The notes: generated from the sequence alone by a model not told the origin. A stretch of DNA of 64,000 bases from Leucothrix mucor DSM 2157 (GCF_000419525.1 NZ_ATTE01000002.1:1-64000); one strand, 5' to 3'. Counted from the stretch's first letter, positions 43,975 to 52,625 are shown. Numbers and translations: made by a program.

Positions 43975-44181
43975 ATGAATGTGTACTTTGTGAATAAAAC
44001 TCGCCTTTCTAACGGCAGCTATGAAATACATCAGGCTAATTGTAACTACCTTTCGCGACCTCACCGTCGAATTTACCTAGGAGCATTTAGTACCTGCCAA
44101 CAGGCTGTTGCTGAAGCTAAGAAATATTATGGCAGGGTTAGTGGTTGCCATATTTGTTCTGTATCGTGTAAGGCCAGGTAA
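43975..44181 (+). CDS. Small Cys-rich protein, divergent paralogue pair (right)
   Basis: 68 residues with start ATG at 43975; the upstream in-frame start at 43942 adds an unrelated tail. It matches the opposite-strand protein at 43648 and has six Cys, of which GCHICSVSC is conserved with the partner. The two genes share an 87-bp divergent promoter region. Confidence 0.65.
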   Translation: MNVYFVNKTRLSNGSYEIHQANCNYLSRPHRRIYLGAFSTCQQAVAEAKKYYGRVSGCHICSVSCKAR

Positions 44182-44385
44182 CCCCAAGCAGGGACGTGAT
44201 GCTTTTCTTTAGATAGTCTAAAAGCGATCTAAATAAACCATATTTCATCAAATGTAGCTAAAAATTCTTAAAATTCAACATTAGCTAGATGATTGATAGA
44301 GCCATAGCTCTGCCTGAAAGTGCACTTATTATGTTACATTAAACCAAGTCGTGCGGTGAGAGCGTGACAGCTAAGGGAGAGAGGG

Positions 44386-45306
44386 GTGAAACATCTTACA
44401 ACCTGCAACTTATTAAAAGAGCTGCGCGCTTTCTGTGTGACAAGACAAGAAGGCAGTATGAGTAAAGCGGCGAAAATATTGTATGCCAGTCAGCCAACGA
44501 TCTCGTTACAAGTAAAAGTACTGGAAGAGGCGTTGAAGGTTAAGCTGTTTCAGCGTCGTGGTCCCCGCTTAACACTGACTACAGAGGGTGAAACACTCTA
44601 CGACCTTGTAAGCCCGCTAGTTCAAGGCATTGATGGGATAAAGAACAATTTCACCGCACATTATGACAACCTTAGCAGCGGTGAACTGACCATTGCTGCA
44701 GAAGCATCCACGATACTCTACCTCTTACAACGATCCCTCCAAACATTCGTTCACGATTATCCAGGGATTAGACTTAAATTAGCCAATGTGACGGGCTACG
44801 AGGCTCGTCATTTAATTCTGACGGACAAAGCCGATTTAGCGGTCAGTTCTGTATTAGAGCTCCCAAAAGGGCTGCATGCTTCGCTTTTGGCTTCGTATTC
44901 TTTAGTTTTGATCATGCCAAAAAATCATCCTCTTACCGAGTTACCTAAGATTACACTGAATGATATTGGCCGGTATGGGATGATCACACCGTCTTCTGAA
45001 TATAGCAGCTGTCGTTTGGTGAAAATGGTGTTTGCGTTGAACGGTAGCAGCTATACAGTTGCTCTGGAAGTTGATGGGTGGGAGGCGGCCAAAAAATACG
45101 TTCACATTGGCGTTGGGATTTCAATAGTCACTGAAATTTGCATTACAGAATCAGATCGTGAGCAATTCGCCATCGTGAAGTTAGACGAGTTTTTCCCAGC
45201 GCGAAGATATGGAATTATTACAAGAGAAACAAGGGCCTTATCAGCACCTGCACAGAAACTCATTGAAATACTCAATGATGAGTACCACGGGCAGCCCTCC
45301 AATTAG
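44386..45306 (+). CDS. LysR-family transcriptional regulator (CysB-like)
   Basis: 306 residues. The N-terminal winged helix (LRAFCVTRQEGSMSKAAKIL, SQPTISLQVKVLEEALKVKL) is followed by an effector-binding domain (ELTIAAEASTILYLLQRSLQ, YPGIRLKLANVTGYEARHLI). A GTG start at 44386 has GAGAGAGG just upstream. It is closest in pattern to CysB/Cbl-like regulators, but the effector is unknown. No divergent target gene is visible, so its target is unclear. Confidence 0.9.
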   Translation: MKHLTTCNLLKELRAFCVTRQEGSMSKAAKILYASQPTISLQVKVLEEALKVKLFQRRGPRLTLTTEGETLYDLVSPLVQGIDGIKNNFTAHYDNLSSGELTIAAEASTILYLLQRSLQTFVHDYPGIRLKLANVTGYEARHLILTDKADLAVSSVLELPKGLHASLLASYSLVLIMPKNHPLTELPKITLNDIGRYGMITPSSEYSSCRLVKMVFALNGSSYTVALEVDGWEAAKKYVHIGVGISIVTEICITESDREQFAIVKLDEFFPARRYGIITRETRALSAPAQKLIEILNDEYHGQPSN

Positions 45307-45471
45307 CGCAACCGGATTGTGCATTCTGAGTGCAGAGTCATTGTTAGTATCTTCGATGGTTTGATTGGGTTAACAGCCTGCTCGTGGGGGATAGCTTTCG
45401 GTCAATGATTAACCGTATCGACTACTAAATGCAAACCGTGAGACGAGTGGCACTATCCACTATTTCCAAAA

Positions 45472-45502
45472 AACCGCTTTGTCGATTGAAGACAAAGCGG
45501 TT
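45472..45502 (-). terminator. Rho-independent terminator for the minus-strand genes at 45710-46211
   Basis: AACCGCTTTGTC (45472-45483), 7-nt loop, GACAAAGCGGTT (45491-45502). The T-run (TTTTTT) sits on the minus strand at 45468-45473. It ends the operon running leftward from 46211. Confidence 0.75.
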
Positions 45503-45709
45503 AAACAGGTATCTAAGACATTAGATAATAATGAACCGCATCGAGGTTAAATCATAATACACAACTCTATTTTGCTATGACTTTAATCGTTAAACGGTCA
45601 GTTTGAGTCATCAAATGGTTTTAATGTCGAGAAGCAAACTGAGCCTTAATAAATCAGTGATGCAGAGCGCCGATTAAGATCATACCGGCCTGGTCAGAGC
45701 AAGCCTATA

Positions 45710-45997
45710 CTATGACTGAGCGCTCACAACATCACCGTCAGTCGCAGTAGGCACGTCGCCAACATTCAGCTGCCTAAAGTAATTGATAATTTCAGCATCG
45801 ATTGCTTCGTCTACCTGCTTTTTTGCCACCGCTAGCACAACATCCCGCTTTTCAGCCTGTGGCAGCTTTCTAAATGCCGCCAACTCATCGCCTGATAAGT
45901 GCTGTTCGACCGCCTTGATCTCTTGGTTTAATTTAAACTTCATAAAGGGAGAGTGACTCTCCCGACTCACAGACTTTGCTTTTCGTTTCTTCGACAT
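45710..45997 (-). CDS. Small Lys-rich hypothetical protein
   Basis: 95 residues; Lys/Arg/Ser-rich start (MSKKRKAKSVSRESHSPFMK), then helical (GDELAAFRKLPQAEKRDVVL, EAIDAEIINYFRQL). It follows the 68-residue gene by 7 bases and they probably form one operon. No family recognised. Confidence 0.55.
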   Translation of the reverse strand: MSKKRKAKSVSRESHSPFMKFKLNQEIKAVEQHLSGDELAAFRKLPQAEKRDVVLAVAKKQVDEAIDAEIINYFRQLNVGDVPTATDGDVVSAQS

Positions 45998-46004
45998 AGC
46001 GATG

Positions 46005-46211
46005 CTAAACGGTCATCAGCGTCATACCAGTACACGCATCTTTAACCAAAATGTGAATCGTTGACAACCCAGTTTCTTGATCTGATTTGTCTAGTCTCAT
46101 CTCAATAGAAACGCTTTCAGGTGTTTCATCATTCGCTTCGAAAAATGCCAAAATGCGTTCACGCAGTTCTTTTTCTAGCTCTCGCCGATGTGCAGCCAGT
46201 ACTTCAATCAT
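46005..46211 (-). CDS. Small hypothetical protein, paralogue of the one at 28608
   Basis: 68 residues: MIEVLAAHRRELEKELRERI, LAFFEANDETPESVSIEMRL, GLSTIHILVKDACTG. It shares the F-E-x-N-x-x-PES-S-I-M-L ... GLSTI-I-VKD pattern with the 66-residue protein at 28608. It is the first gene of a two-gene minus-strand operon ending in the terminator at 45472. Confidence 0.65.
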   Translation of the reverse strand: MIEVLAAHRRELEKELRERILAFFEANDETPESVSIEMRLDKSDQETGLSTIHILVKDACTGMTLMTV

Positions 46212-46519
46212 GAGTTCACTCCTGATAGATCGTTTATTGTATGAATTTATAACAAATAGTTAATGAATGAAAAATGAACATGACCTTAATTAACTACATT
46301 TATTAGTTTTTTGTATCAAGGTCAGTAATACGATGAGAGTACATCAATAGTAGATAAAGTAAGGTGTACTTAGGTGAATGGTTTATTTGAGTCGATGGTT
46401 GGTTTTTTGTTTTTTACTAACTATTCATGACTTATTTCTATGGTTATTATTCGAATTTTCATTTAAAAATGAACGTTAGCTGAATGAAATTAGCTATTTT
46501 CTATGCTATGGTAAATAAA
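46212..46519. other. AT-rich non-coding region
   Basis: About 300 bp, very AT-rich, with no convincing gene. It is the likely promoter region for the minus-strand pair at 46211 and for the plus-strand candidate RNA that follows. Confidence 0.4.
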
Positions 46520-46709
46520 AATAACCCCGAGAGGCAACGGCCCCACAACCAATGCCTCTACTACTAACATGGCCCTTTAGCCCGAGTGTCGTGTAAAAAA
46601 TCGTAGCGCCTAGCCCCGGCGTCACGAGAGTGTCGAGAATAACCGGCTTCCCCCGAGTCTGGTCTCAAGCACTGCTAAGCCATCGCAAGGACGCGATGGC
46701 TTTTTTTTT
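46520..46709 (+). ncRNA. Candidate small RNA with terminator
   Basis: About 190 nt, more GC-rich than its flanks, with no good ORF. It has AGAGGCA/TGCCTCT and CGCC-x7-GGCG stems, three copies of CCCGAG followed by short variable bases, and two of GTGTCG. It ends in a textbook terminator (GCCATCGC-aaggac-GCGATGGC plus nine T, 46679-46709). Immediately beyond, a separate terminator faces left at 46712-46739. I do not recognise the class. Confidence 0.5.
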
Positions 46710-46711
46710 GC

Positions 46712-46739
46712 AAAAAAATACCGCCATAAAATGGCGGTA
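46712..46739 (-). terminator. Leftward terminator (TACCGCCAT-aaa-ATGGCGGTA)
   Basis: Perfect 9-bp stem (46719-46727 / 46731-46739), T-run on the minus strand. It may end transcripts from the secreted-protein gene at 47556, or isolate the RNA locus. Confidence 0.6.
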
Positions 46740-47178
46740 AAAGAAGACCGGAATAGGTCTATGCAATCTAGCAAGTGTTCGGGGGGCGTGAACAAAATTA
46801 ATGTATTAAAACTAATCAATTTAGTCAATCTGTATTTAGTTCTTTACTTGAAATAATCTCATTGACTCTTCAATTGTTTCATTAGTTGCTCATGCTGAAT
46901 CTTGAGTGCACCCAGTTTCCCCGCTCAGTGGGCCGCTTTGCGGCTGCCACCAGCAAACTTATTCGCTTCCGACAGCTTGCCTGCAATGTTGAATAAATAT
47001 AAAGACAGCCAATATGAGGATTAGTCGCCGAGAAATTGGGTAGATCAGTAGGGATTACTGACTGTTTCTTGAAATAAACCCCTATGTGAATTTTTCGGTC
47101 ACATAGAGTATTATTTAAACCGTGTTTTTTCCGTCGGCTTGACTGGCTAAAACGTTGGTTATCAGCGTCTATAACTGC
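46740..47178. other. Non-coding region
   Basis: About 440 bp without a gene; it includes a GC-rich patch near 46920-46985 and AT-rich flanks. Nothing recognisable. Confidence 0.35.
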
Positions 47179-47556
47179 TTACAGAGCGCTGGCATTCGCC
47201 TCAACACACTCAGCCAAAAACGTGGTTAGCTCATTACCTTGTAATTCATCTTCCATCGCTATTTCGTTACATGTCTCTTGAGCGATTTGTAAGGTGCTTT
47301 CCTCTAAATTTCCATCACCAGTGTCATAGTCGTTCGCATCGACGCACTCACTAACAAAAGTCGGTAGACCATCATTTGACACCCCACTATCAACACCCAG
47401 CTGATGGCAAGTCTCCATAACGTCGTTTAACTCATCTTCACTCATTTCATAAGCGAGAGGAGTTTCATCAGAATCAGTATTCTCTGCATAGGCAAGCACA
47501 GAAAAAGAGCAGCATAGCGTCACGCAAAGTAACGCGAAAGAAAGTTTATTTTTCAT
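47179..47556 (-). CDS. Secreted protein with duplicated Cys motif
   Basis: 125 residues from the ATG at 47556. A signal peptide (LLCVTLCCSFSVLAYAEN) is followed by an acidic N-terminus, then two ~28-residue repeats: ETCHQLGVDSGVSNDGLPTF-x-x-ECVDAN and ETCNEIAMEDELQGNELTTF-x-x-ECVEAN. Each repeat has a Cys near both ends that could pair. Likely a periplasmic or secreted protein of unknown function. Confidence 0.7.
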   Translation of the reverse strand: MKNKLSFALLCVTLCCSFSVLAYAENTDSDETPLAYEMSEDELNDVMETCHQLGVDSGVSNDGLPTFVSECVDANDYDTGDGNLEESTLQIAQETCNEIAMEDELQGNELTTFLAECVEANASAL

Positions 47557-47766
47557 ATTATTAGCTTCCAATATTGTTATATTTTTCAGAGGAAGACTTA
47601 TACACATAAAATTAGCAACCAGAAAATGAAAAAAAATTGTTGTGACGATCACTATTTTTTCACAAGCAGCGCTTTGTATTCGAAGCGGCAACGAAGGAAG
47701 GTATTGATCAGTTAGCACGCTAGTTTATGCCCTCCATGACATGCACTACATCACAAGATAAGTTAT

Positions 47767-47814
47767 ATAACTATATAGATGCATAATTACATAAATATAT
47801 AACTCATAAAATAT
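47767..47814. repeat. Three 16-bp AT-rich units like the partition array
   Basis: ATAACTATATAGATGC, ATAATTACATAAATAT and ATAACTCATAAAATAT follow one another at 16-bp spacing. They resemble the 37098 array. Possible secondary centromere or RHH binding site. Confidence 0.6.
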
Positions 47815-48015
47815 TCTAAGCCATAAGTCTTGCCAGAAAAGGGGCCGTAGTATTGTCAGTTATTGAAACACTCTAATTATTGTTTTTTTCTCCTCAAAAA
47901 CTACTACCATTCATCGGCAATAAACCTATAAATCACTGATTTATAATATAATTAGACTGTAGCATACAGAAAGCCGCCAGCATTGGAGGGCTAGTTATTG
48001 CTACGGGTTTTTATT

Positions 48016-48303
48016 ATGCGCTTAAAAGATCTAGCGGTCGTCCGTACCGATTTTGAGGGGGCCGACTTCTGGTTATCCCGTCGAGGTTCAATTGAGACAA
48101 TTGGCCAACCCTCCCGCACTTACTCCCCTTATCACATTGGTGTTAAAGTCGAGAAAACAGAGATTTTGCTACCGGACTATCTGTATTATATGTTCATCCA
48201 TTGGCATGAAACCGGACGCTGGAAACCACTAGCATATGGATCGCTTGATCTGGTTCAGATTCGTGTTGATGATATCCGCAATATTGAACTCTTAATGAAA
48301 TAA
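48016..48303 (+). CDS. Hypothetical protein, first of a two-gene operon
   Basis: About 95 residues with start ATG 48016; the upstream TTG is less likely. It has ADFWLSRRGSIETIGQPSRT, YSPYHIGVKVEKTEILLPDY, YYMFIHWHETGRW. I do not recognise it, though it has the look of a small nucleic-acid or RM-related domain. The next gene starts 43 bp downstream and carries an HTH-like region, so they may act together. Confidence 0.6.
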   Translation: MRLKDLAVVRTDFEGADFWLSRRGSIETIGQPSRTYSPYHIGVKVEKTEILLPDYLYYMFIHWHETGRWKPLAYGSLDLVQIRVDDIRNIELLMK

Positions 48304-48346
48304 CAAAGGACGGGGCAAAGCCCCGTTCTCTTTTGCAGGTGAGACA

Positions 48347-48772
48347 ATGAAGATTAACGTACCTGGGATGGCCGCGCAGCAACGCTTTATCTTTGAAGCG
48401 GCGACGAAGGCCGGTATTGAACAACTAGAAAAAAATCTACAGGCTCCGGTCATCGATGATCTGGAGTTAGACGAGCGTCAATATAGTCATAGCCACTTGT
48501 TATCTGAGGATCGCTGGGAACCACCACACCCTGATCTGGTACATGCCTATATTGATCAATTAAAGCGTCACAGCGAGTATACCTCTGATGCAGCCATAGT
48601 TCAGTGGCTAGGACTCAAGGGTAACAATGCAGAGCGCCGCTTGCGCTCTTATAAGACCGGAGAAAACAAACCGCCTTATGGGATCTGGCGTAAGATTTTA
48701 GTGGCGACGGGCAGGGTGCCTCAAGAGATTGAGCCGGTGATCGCATTTATGCGAGGCAAAGTCGAGGACTGA
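48347..48772 (+). CDS. Helix-turn-helix-like protein, second gene of the 48016 operon
   Basis: 141 residues. AGGTGAG precedes the ATG. The C-terminal half (YTSDAAIVQWLGLKGNNAER, RLRSYKTGENKPPYGIWRKI) resembles a XRE-like HTH with a following kink, and the N-terminus (VPGMAAQQRFIFEAATKAGI) may be a dimer segment. It may regulate or assist its neighbour. Confidence 0.65.
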   Translation: MKINVPGMAAQQRFIFEAATKAGIEQLEKNLQAPVIDDLELDERQYSHSHLLSEDRWEPPHPDLVHAYIDQLKRHSEYTSDAAIVQWLGLKGNNAERRLRSYKTGENKPPYGIWRKILVATGRVPQEIEPVIAFMRGKVED

Positions 48773-49087
48773 AAGCACTCAGGTCGTAGTTATCGAACCT
48801 CACTATCGATTTAACGGTTGTGGTTGTACTAGGCTGTAAATCACTTTGTGTCTCTGCCCGATTTTAAAAATAGGATGATTCAATCACACTGGTCTTATAG
48901 ATATGACTTTATGCTCAGTTTGCATGCCTGCCTATTGTAAGGCAAAAAATGCATATTTTGTTTGCATGACTTTACGCCTGCTTGACACACATTAACAGTC
49001 ACCTAATGCACAATAGCTTAATCGGCTGACGCAACGTCGCTGACTACATCAACTATTTTTGAAGCATATTTAGCTAAGGGATTCATT
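48773..49087. promoter_or_regulatory. Upstream region of the LysM gene
   Basis: About 315 bp without a gene. A -35-like TTGACA near 48983 and TAATGC 16 bases later may be the LysM promoter. Confidence 0.4.
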
Positions 49088-49387
49088 ATGAAACTGTTAA
49101 ACACAATTGTTCTTTCAACTCTTCTTTCAATTGGCTTGGCTGGTAATGCAATGGCGGCACAAGGACACGACGTTAAAGGTCAGGGTAAAGCGGCAATCAG
49201 CAAGGTTGCTGTGAAGTCAGCGAATCATAAAAATATTCAGAAAACTTACCGAGTCACTAGAGGCGATACGCTTTACAGCATTGCTGCTAAAACAAAAGTA
49301 CCTGTAAGTAAACTGATGAAGCTGAATAACTTGACCAAAAAGAAGGCTAACAACCTGAAAGTAGGTACGATTATTCGCTTATCGTAA
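49088..49387 (+). CDS. Secreted LysM-domain protein
   Basis: 99 residues. Signal peptide (TIVLSTLLSIGLAGNAMA), a short basic linker and one LysM domain (TYRVTRGDTLYSIAAKTKVP, NNLTKKKANNLKVGTIIRLS). LysM binds peptidoglycan, so this is a cell-wall-associated protein. The ATG has AAGGGA 7 bases upstream. It has no catalytic domain. Confidence 0.92.
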   Translation: MKLLNTIVLSTLLSIGLAGNAMAAQGHDVKGQGKAAISKVAVKSANHKNIQKTYRVTRGDTLYSIAAKTKVPVSKLMKLNNLTKKKANNLKVGTIIRLS

Positions 49388-49395
49388 TCATCTAA

Positions 49396-49532
49396 CTAGC
49401 AGCGTTGCGTGCGGCCACGGGAGATATAGAGCATCACCTCTCCCTGGTTGCTAATCACTGTTTCAGGAGTGTAACCGTTACGCACATTGCGGCTATCGCC
49501 AAGGAATGACCCATCGGATGCAGACACACAAT
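49396..49532 (-). pseudogene. Gene remnant, 3' end
   Basis: A ~45-residue frame (VSASDGSFLGDSRNVRNGYT, PETVISNQGEVMLYISRG) with an upstream stop and no ribosome site. It looks like the tail of a lost gene, possibly a surface or pilus-like protein, next to a leader repeat. Weak. Confidence 0.3.
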
Positions 49533-49553
49533 TTAGTTTATAGCCTTGGGAGT

Positions 49554-49672
49554 GCTAAGCAGCAGGCTTCTACAGGTTAAGCTATCACTACATCCCCATG
49601 GGACACATTGCCTTTCAAATCCTTCACCCTTCCGTGCTAATGCACTTCGCAATCCGTGCGACAACTGCTCAG
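49554..49672 (+). repeat. Leader repeat (module 1) upstream of 49887
   Basis: GCTAAGCAGCAGGCTTCT, CTACATCCCCATGGGACA, CCTTTCAAATCCTTCACC, GTGCTAATGCACTTCGCA. Very close to 40778-40882. Located about 215 bp before the zinc-ribbon gene. Confidence 0.6.
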
Positions 49673-49886
49673 GAATAAACTACCTTCTAATCGCGGCATA
49701 CGGGGTAGTACAACCGCTACTAGTGCGGTGTGTTACAGCTTTGTTTCAATCAGCAACTTTATAAGCCTCTTAAAAAGTCGCCGACGTTTTTTAGAACATT
49801 CACTTAACTACACATCATTTAAAACAACAATTAGCGGCATTTTGGAGTATCTTGCGTGACTATTAATTAATCAATGAGATCAACAA

Positions 49887-50123
49887 ATGTTCAAATCATT
49901 TGGTCCAGGTGTTATCTATGAGTCAGTTATGACTTGCCCTAATTGTAAACATCAGGAAACCGTTACCATGCCTAAAATGCCAGGAGGGCAACTTTACGAA
50001 TGCACTCGATGCCATACCTTGCTCAGTGAAAAGCCAGGAGATTGCTGTATCTATTGTTCTTACGGCAGCCGAAAGTGCCCACCCATTCAGGACATTCGCT
50101 TAAAACTAAAGCACAGCGAATAA
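49887..50123 (+). CDS. Small zinc-ribbon protein (GDCCxxCSYG family)
   Basis: 78 residues (or 64 from the ATG at 49929). The motif MTCPNCKH, YECTRCHTLLSEKPGDCC, CSYGSRKCPPIQ has at least eight Cys and would bind zinc. The GDCC-x-x-CSYG-x-x-CPPIQ pattern is a widespread small protein family of unknown function. The downstream start 49929 would match the usual length better. No partner gene is evident. Confidence 0.7.
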   Translation: MFKSFGPGVIYESVMTCPNCKHQETVTMPKMPGGQLYECTRCHTLLSEKPGDCCIYCSYGSRKCPPIQDIRLKLKHSE

Positions 50124-50239
50124 ACAAATAGAGTGGGAAAGAGGGCACATGAGGCCTCATATGATCGCCCCCCATCAGATATAAAATTTCCCCATTACGC
50201 CTATTAAGCGGTTTGGTTATGTTTCATAGCTAGGCTGGA

Positions 50240-50726
50240 CTATCCTGACGTAAATGTGAGTAAATTATCGAAATCCTTGATTACTGACTGAGCCCAATCC
50301 AGATAGGCGACTCTCATCTCTGCGTCTATGTAGATCCCCAGCGTTTCCCTACCGGCCAAGTACTGACAACTGTTTTCAATATCCTCATAACACCTGATCG
50401 TTTCCGGGTAGATTCCAGCTCGGTAAAGGTTAGACCAAAGTAGTCTTGTACCTTCTTCGATATTGATGCCACGGAAGCTGGCACAAGCAAGCTAGAGGCT
50501 TGTCATCAACCAAACGTTCAATATTGTGAAGTGTGCAGGTGCTTTGAGTACAGCGGTATTGGGCAACCGGCACCTTATTCCAAACGATGTTCAAGGTATA
50601 GGCCTCGGGATGTAGTGTGTTAAATGCATTTAACAAACCGGCTCCCACAAACTCGCTATCGATGAATTGAACTGTGGCTATCTTCCATCGTGCTGAAGAT
50701 GATGAGTGACGAGGAGGAGACTGCAT
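50240..50726 (-). pseudogene. Frameshifted paralogue of the 222-residue gene at 5055
   Basis: Minus-strand frame 50726-50430 (HSSSSARWKIATVQFIDSEF, NTLHPEAYTLNIVWNKVPVA, QYRCTQSTCTLHN) shifts near 50475. In another frame it continues with NIEEGTRLLWSNLYRAGIYP, MRVAYLDWAQSVIKDFDNLL to a stop at 50240-50242. Both halves align in order with the gene at 5055. A single frameshift explains the break. Confidence 0.75.
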
Positions 50727-51035
50727 ACCTTCGAGGTTTCCTGAAACGCTGAGAATATATAGTGACTGGGGGTGACTATCATTATCGCAATTGACAAAGA
50801 CACCGACAACATCAAATTAAGTGATCATTTTATGATAACGTTGTCATAAATTATAAGCTTATTGTTTCTTATTATTAACGACCAAAGTGAAAAATATTAG
50901 AATAACAAAGCTACTCTTATGTCCGACTGTGTGCTATTTTTACTCAAAAATAGAGCAAGCTTAGTTTACTCAAAGCAACTCACACGATGCTTTTTAGGGT
51001 GGGTGCTCACTAATAAAAATAAAGGAAGTACGGCA

Positions 51036-51365
51036 ATGGGCATTGTTTACAACTGGGAAGACAGCAACTGGCAAGAAACCAATTCACCGTTTAATCAGAC
51101 ACTTCCCCCTGAGGACCAACTGGATGACGCTGGCTTTTTTGGTTGCATTGAGTCTGGCAATACAGAAGAGGGGATTGGGATAGGGGTGCTCCCACACCGG
51201 GATGGTGAGAAATACCTGATAGAGCTTTGGGCATTTGGTTGTTTAGAAGCCCAGCTGATCGTCAACTCACCGCAACAACTATTCAAATGCTTGGCGGAGT
51301 TCATGCCACTAGTAAATTCAGGCTGGTCACCTGTGATGCCAAAGGAAAGCAAGGTCTTTAGCTAA
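51036..51365 (+). CDS. Hypothetical protein
   Basis: 109 residues from ATG 51036 (GGAAG 8 bases upstream); a longer frame from 50919 lacks a ribosome site. Sequence DDAGFFGCIESGNTEEGIGI, LIELWAFGCLEAQLIVNSPQ. No signal and no known family. A hairpin (51491-51517) follows, shared with the converging small gene. Confidence 0.6.
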   Translation: MGIVYNWEDSNWQETNSPFNQTLPPEDQLDDAGFFGCIESGNTEEGIGIGVLPHRDGEKYLIELWAFGCLEAQLIVNSPQQLFKCLAEFMPLVNSGWSPVMPKESKVFS

Positions 51366-51490
51366 CCAGGAAACCTTGGGTAGGCACACGGGTAAAGAAT
51401 TCTGAAAAACTAAAGGGGATTCAATTCATCCCACCTAAGCCTAAACAGCGTCATGAGTCTCTGACAGATCACTATTTGTTCTTGGCAATA

Positions 51491-51517
51491 GAAGGCCTCT
51501 TAATGTCAGAGGCCTTC
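51491..51517. terminator. Hairpin between convergent genes
   Basis: GAAGGCCTCT (51491-51500) / AGAGGCCTTC (51508-51517), perfect 10-bp stem, placed between the plus gene ending at 51365 and the minus gene starting at 51666. Bidirectional terminator likely, though T-runs are weak. Confidence 0.5.
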
Positions 51518-51528
51518 TGAGCCTTGGC

Positions 51529-51666
51529 TTATTTTCTTAAGTGGTGCTCACAGTCACCCTGATACCCACCAGCGTCCATGCACTCATTGTATCCCCCCAT
51601 CGCCAAGCCAGTTGCCGTTAGCCCACTGACAGCAAGCATAAAAATCATTAAATATTTGCGAATCAT
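51529..51666 (-). CDS. 45-residue exported peptide
   Basis: MIRKYLMIFMLAVSGLTATG followed by LAMGGYNECMDAGGYQGDCE and HHLRK. A signal peptide and a short mature part with two Cys. A ribosome site AGGAG lies 7 bases before the ATG. A possible toxin-like or secreted signalling peptide; no homologue known to me. Another small secreted protein lies 67 bp upstream on the same strand. Confidence 0.55.
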   Translation of the reverse strand: MIRKYLMIFMLAVSGLTATGLAMGGYNECMDAGGYQGDCEHHLRK

Positions 51667-51732
51667 TGTCTTTCTCCTATTAGATAAAATCACTCATTTA
51701 TTACGTAAAGCTCAATTGATGAAATATGACTG

Positions 51733-51966
51733 TTAGCTGTGGCCACGTGGTCTTGGTGTTACGCGACTACCATTGTAGTAGCCCATTGTCTGACTCATGC
51801 TGTCCCCGAATGGTTGCTCAAAATTCTTTGGTTTAGTTTCAGTGTTACAACTGTCATCGCAACACCCAGGGCAGGCCATTGCGCTTGGAGATGCCATCAC
51901 GGCAGATCCAATAGCCGAAGCAAACAGAACCGTTGAAGCTGCTTTTGATAGAAATGAATTTTTCAT
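51733..51966 (-). CDS. Small secreted Cys-rich protein with GSRVxPRxR tail
   Basis: 77 residues. A signal-like N-terminus (SKAASTVLFASAIGSAVMAS), then MACPGCCDDSCNTETKPKNF with four to five Cys, ending YYNGSRVTPRPRGHS. The C-terminal GSRVTPRPR matches GSRVGPRAR in the secreted protein at 60444, otherwise unrelated. Possible shared processing or binding tag. The next small secreted gene follows on the same strand (51529). Confidence 0.6.
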   Translation of the reverse strand: MKNSFLSKAASTVLFASAIGSAVMASPSAMACPGCCDDSCNTETKPKNFEQPFGDSMSQTMGYYNGSRVTPRPRGHS

Positions 51967-52170
51967 GAGTTACTCCGTTTCGTTTAAGTGAGTCTGCAAT
52001 TTAACAAGCTCAGGAATTATGAAAAGAGGAGCTTTTAGCGTCATAACGCAACCTACCTGTCCGTTTCCGACCTATGCATAAGCGCTATCAGCATTAGCCC
52101 TATAGGGCTGTTTTCGCCCTATGTACTACCTGACCCGATGTGTTATTTTTACACATAGCGAGGTATTACT

Positions 52171-52623
52171 ATGGAACCAACATTATTAAACAGCTCTGCT
52201 GACCTTGAGCACTCAAACGCTGAAGCCTCATCAAGAGTCGTTGAAAAGCTGCTTCAGCTTGCCAAGTGGAGTGACATTTACCCGTACCTGTTAGAGAGCG
52301 GATACGTCCCTGCGAGTCAGGGTACAGAGAAACAAGCCAAAAGAGCGCTGGTTGACTTGGACACCTATGTAGTTGCCTTACTTTTGTGCCATAAGTTTTT
52401 TGAGGGTGGTGAGCCGTTTACGCTTAGATCACTGTCTATGGCAATGGATGGTGAAGACTTCAATAGCATTAAAGCAATGGAGAAGCGGTTAAGGCTGCTC
52501 ATTGAAAGACTGGAAAGATTTAATATTATTCGCTTTTACAAGGATACGCATCGCGGCAAACGAGAGTGCTGGAGAATAGAAGCAACCCCGACACTTGTTA
52601 ACTTTATTGAGACCAGGATTTAG
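52171..52623 (+). CDS. Hypothetical winged-helix-like protein
   Basis: 150 residues, soluble and helical: LQLAKWSDIYPYLLESGYVP, LVDLDTYVVALLLCHKFFEG, KAMEKRLRLLIERLERFNII, HRGKRECWRIEATPTLVNF. The last two segments look like a winged helix, so a DNA-binding role is likely. It is 2 bases upstream of the small exported peptide, so they share a transcript and the terminator at 52798. Confidence 0.6.
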   Translation: MEPTLLNSSADLEHSNAEASSRVVEKLLQLAKWSDIYPYLLESGYVPASQGTEKQAKRALVDLDTYVVALLLCHKFFEGGEPFTLRSLSMAMDGEDFNSIKAMEKRLRLLIERLERFNIIRFYKDTHRGKRECWRIEATPTLVNFIETRI

Positions 52624-52625
52624 CC

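Noticed and set aside
47998-48015. TTG start six residues upstream of 48016
   Set aside because: The ATG at 48016 is the better start; the extra segment has no ribosome site.
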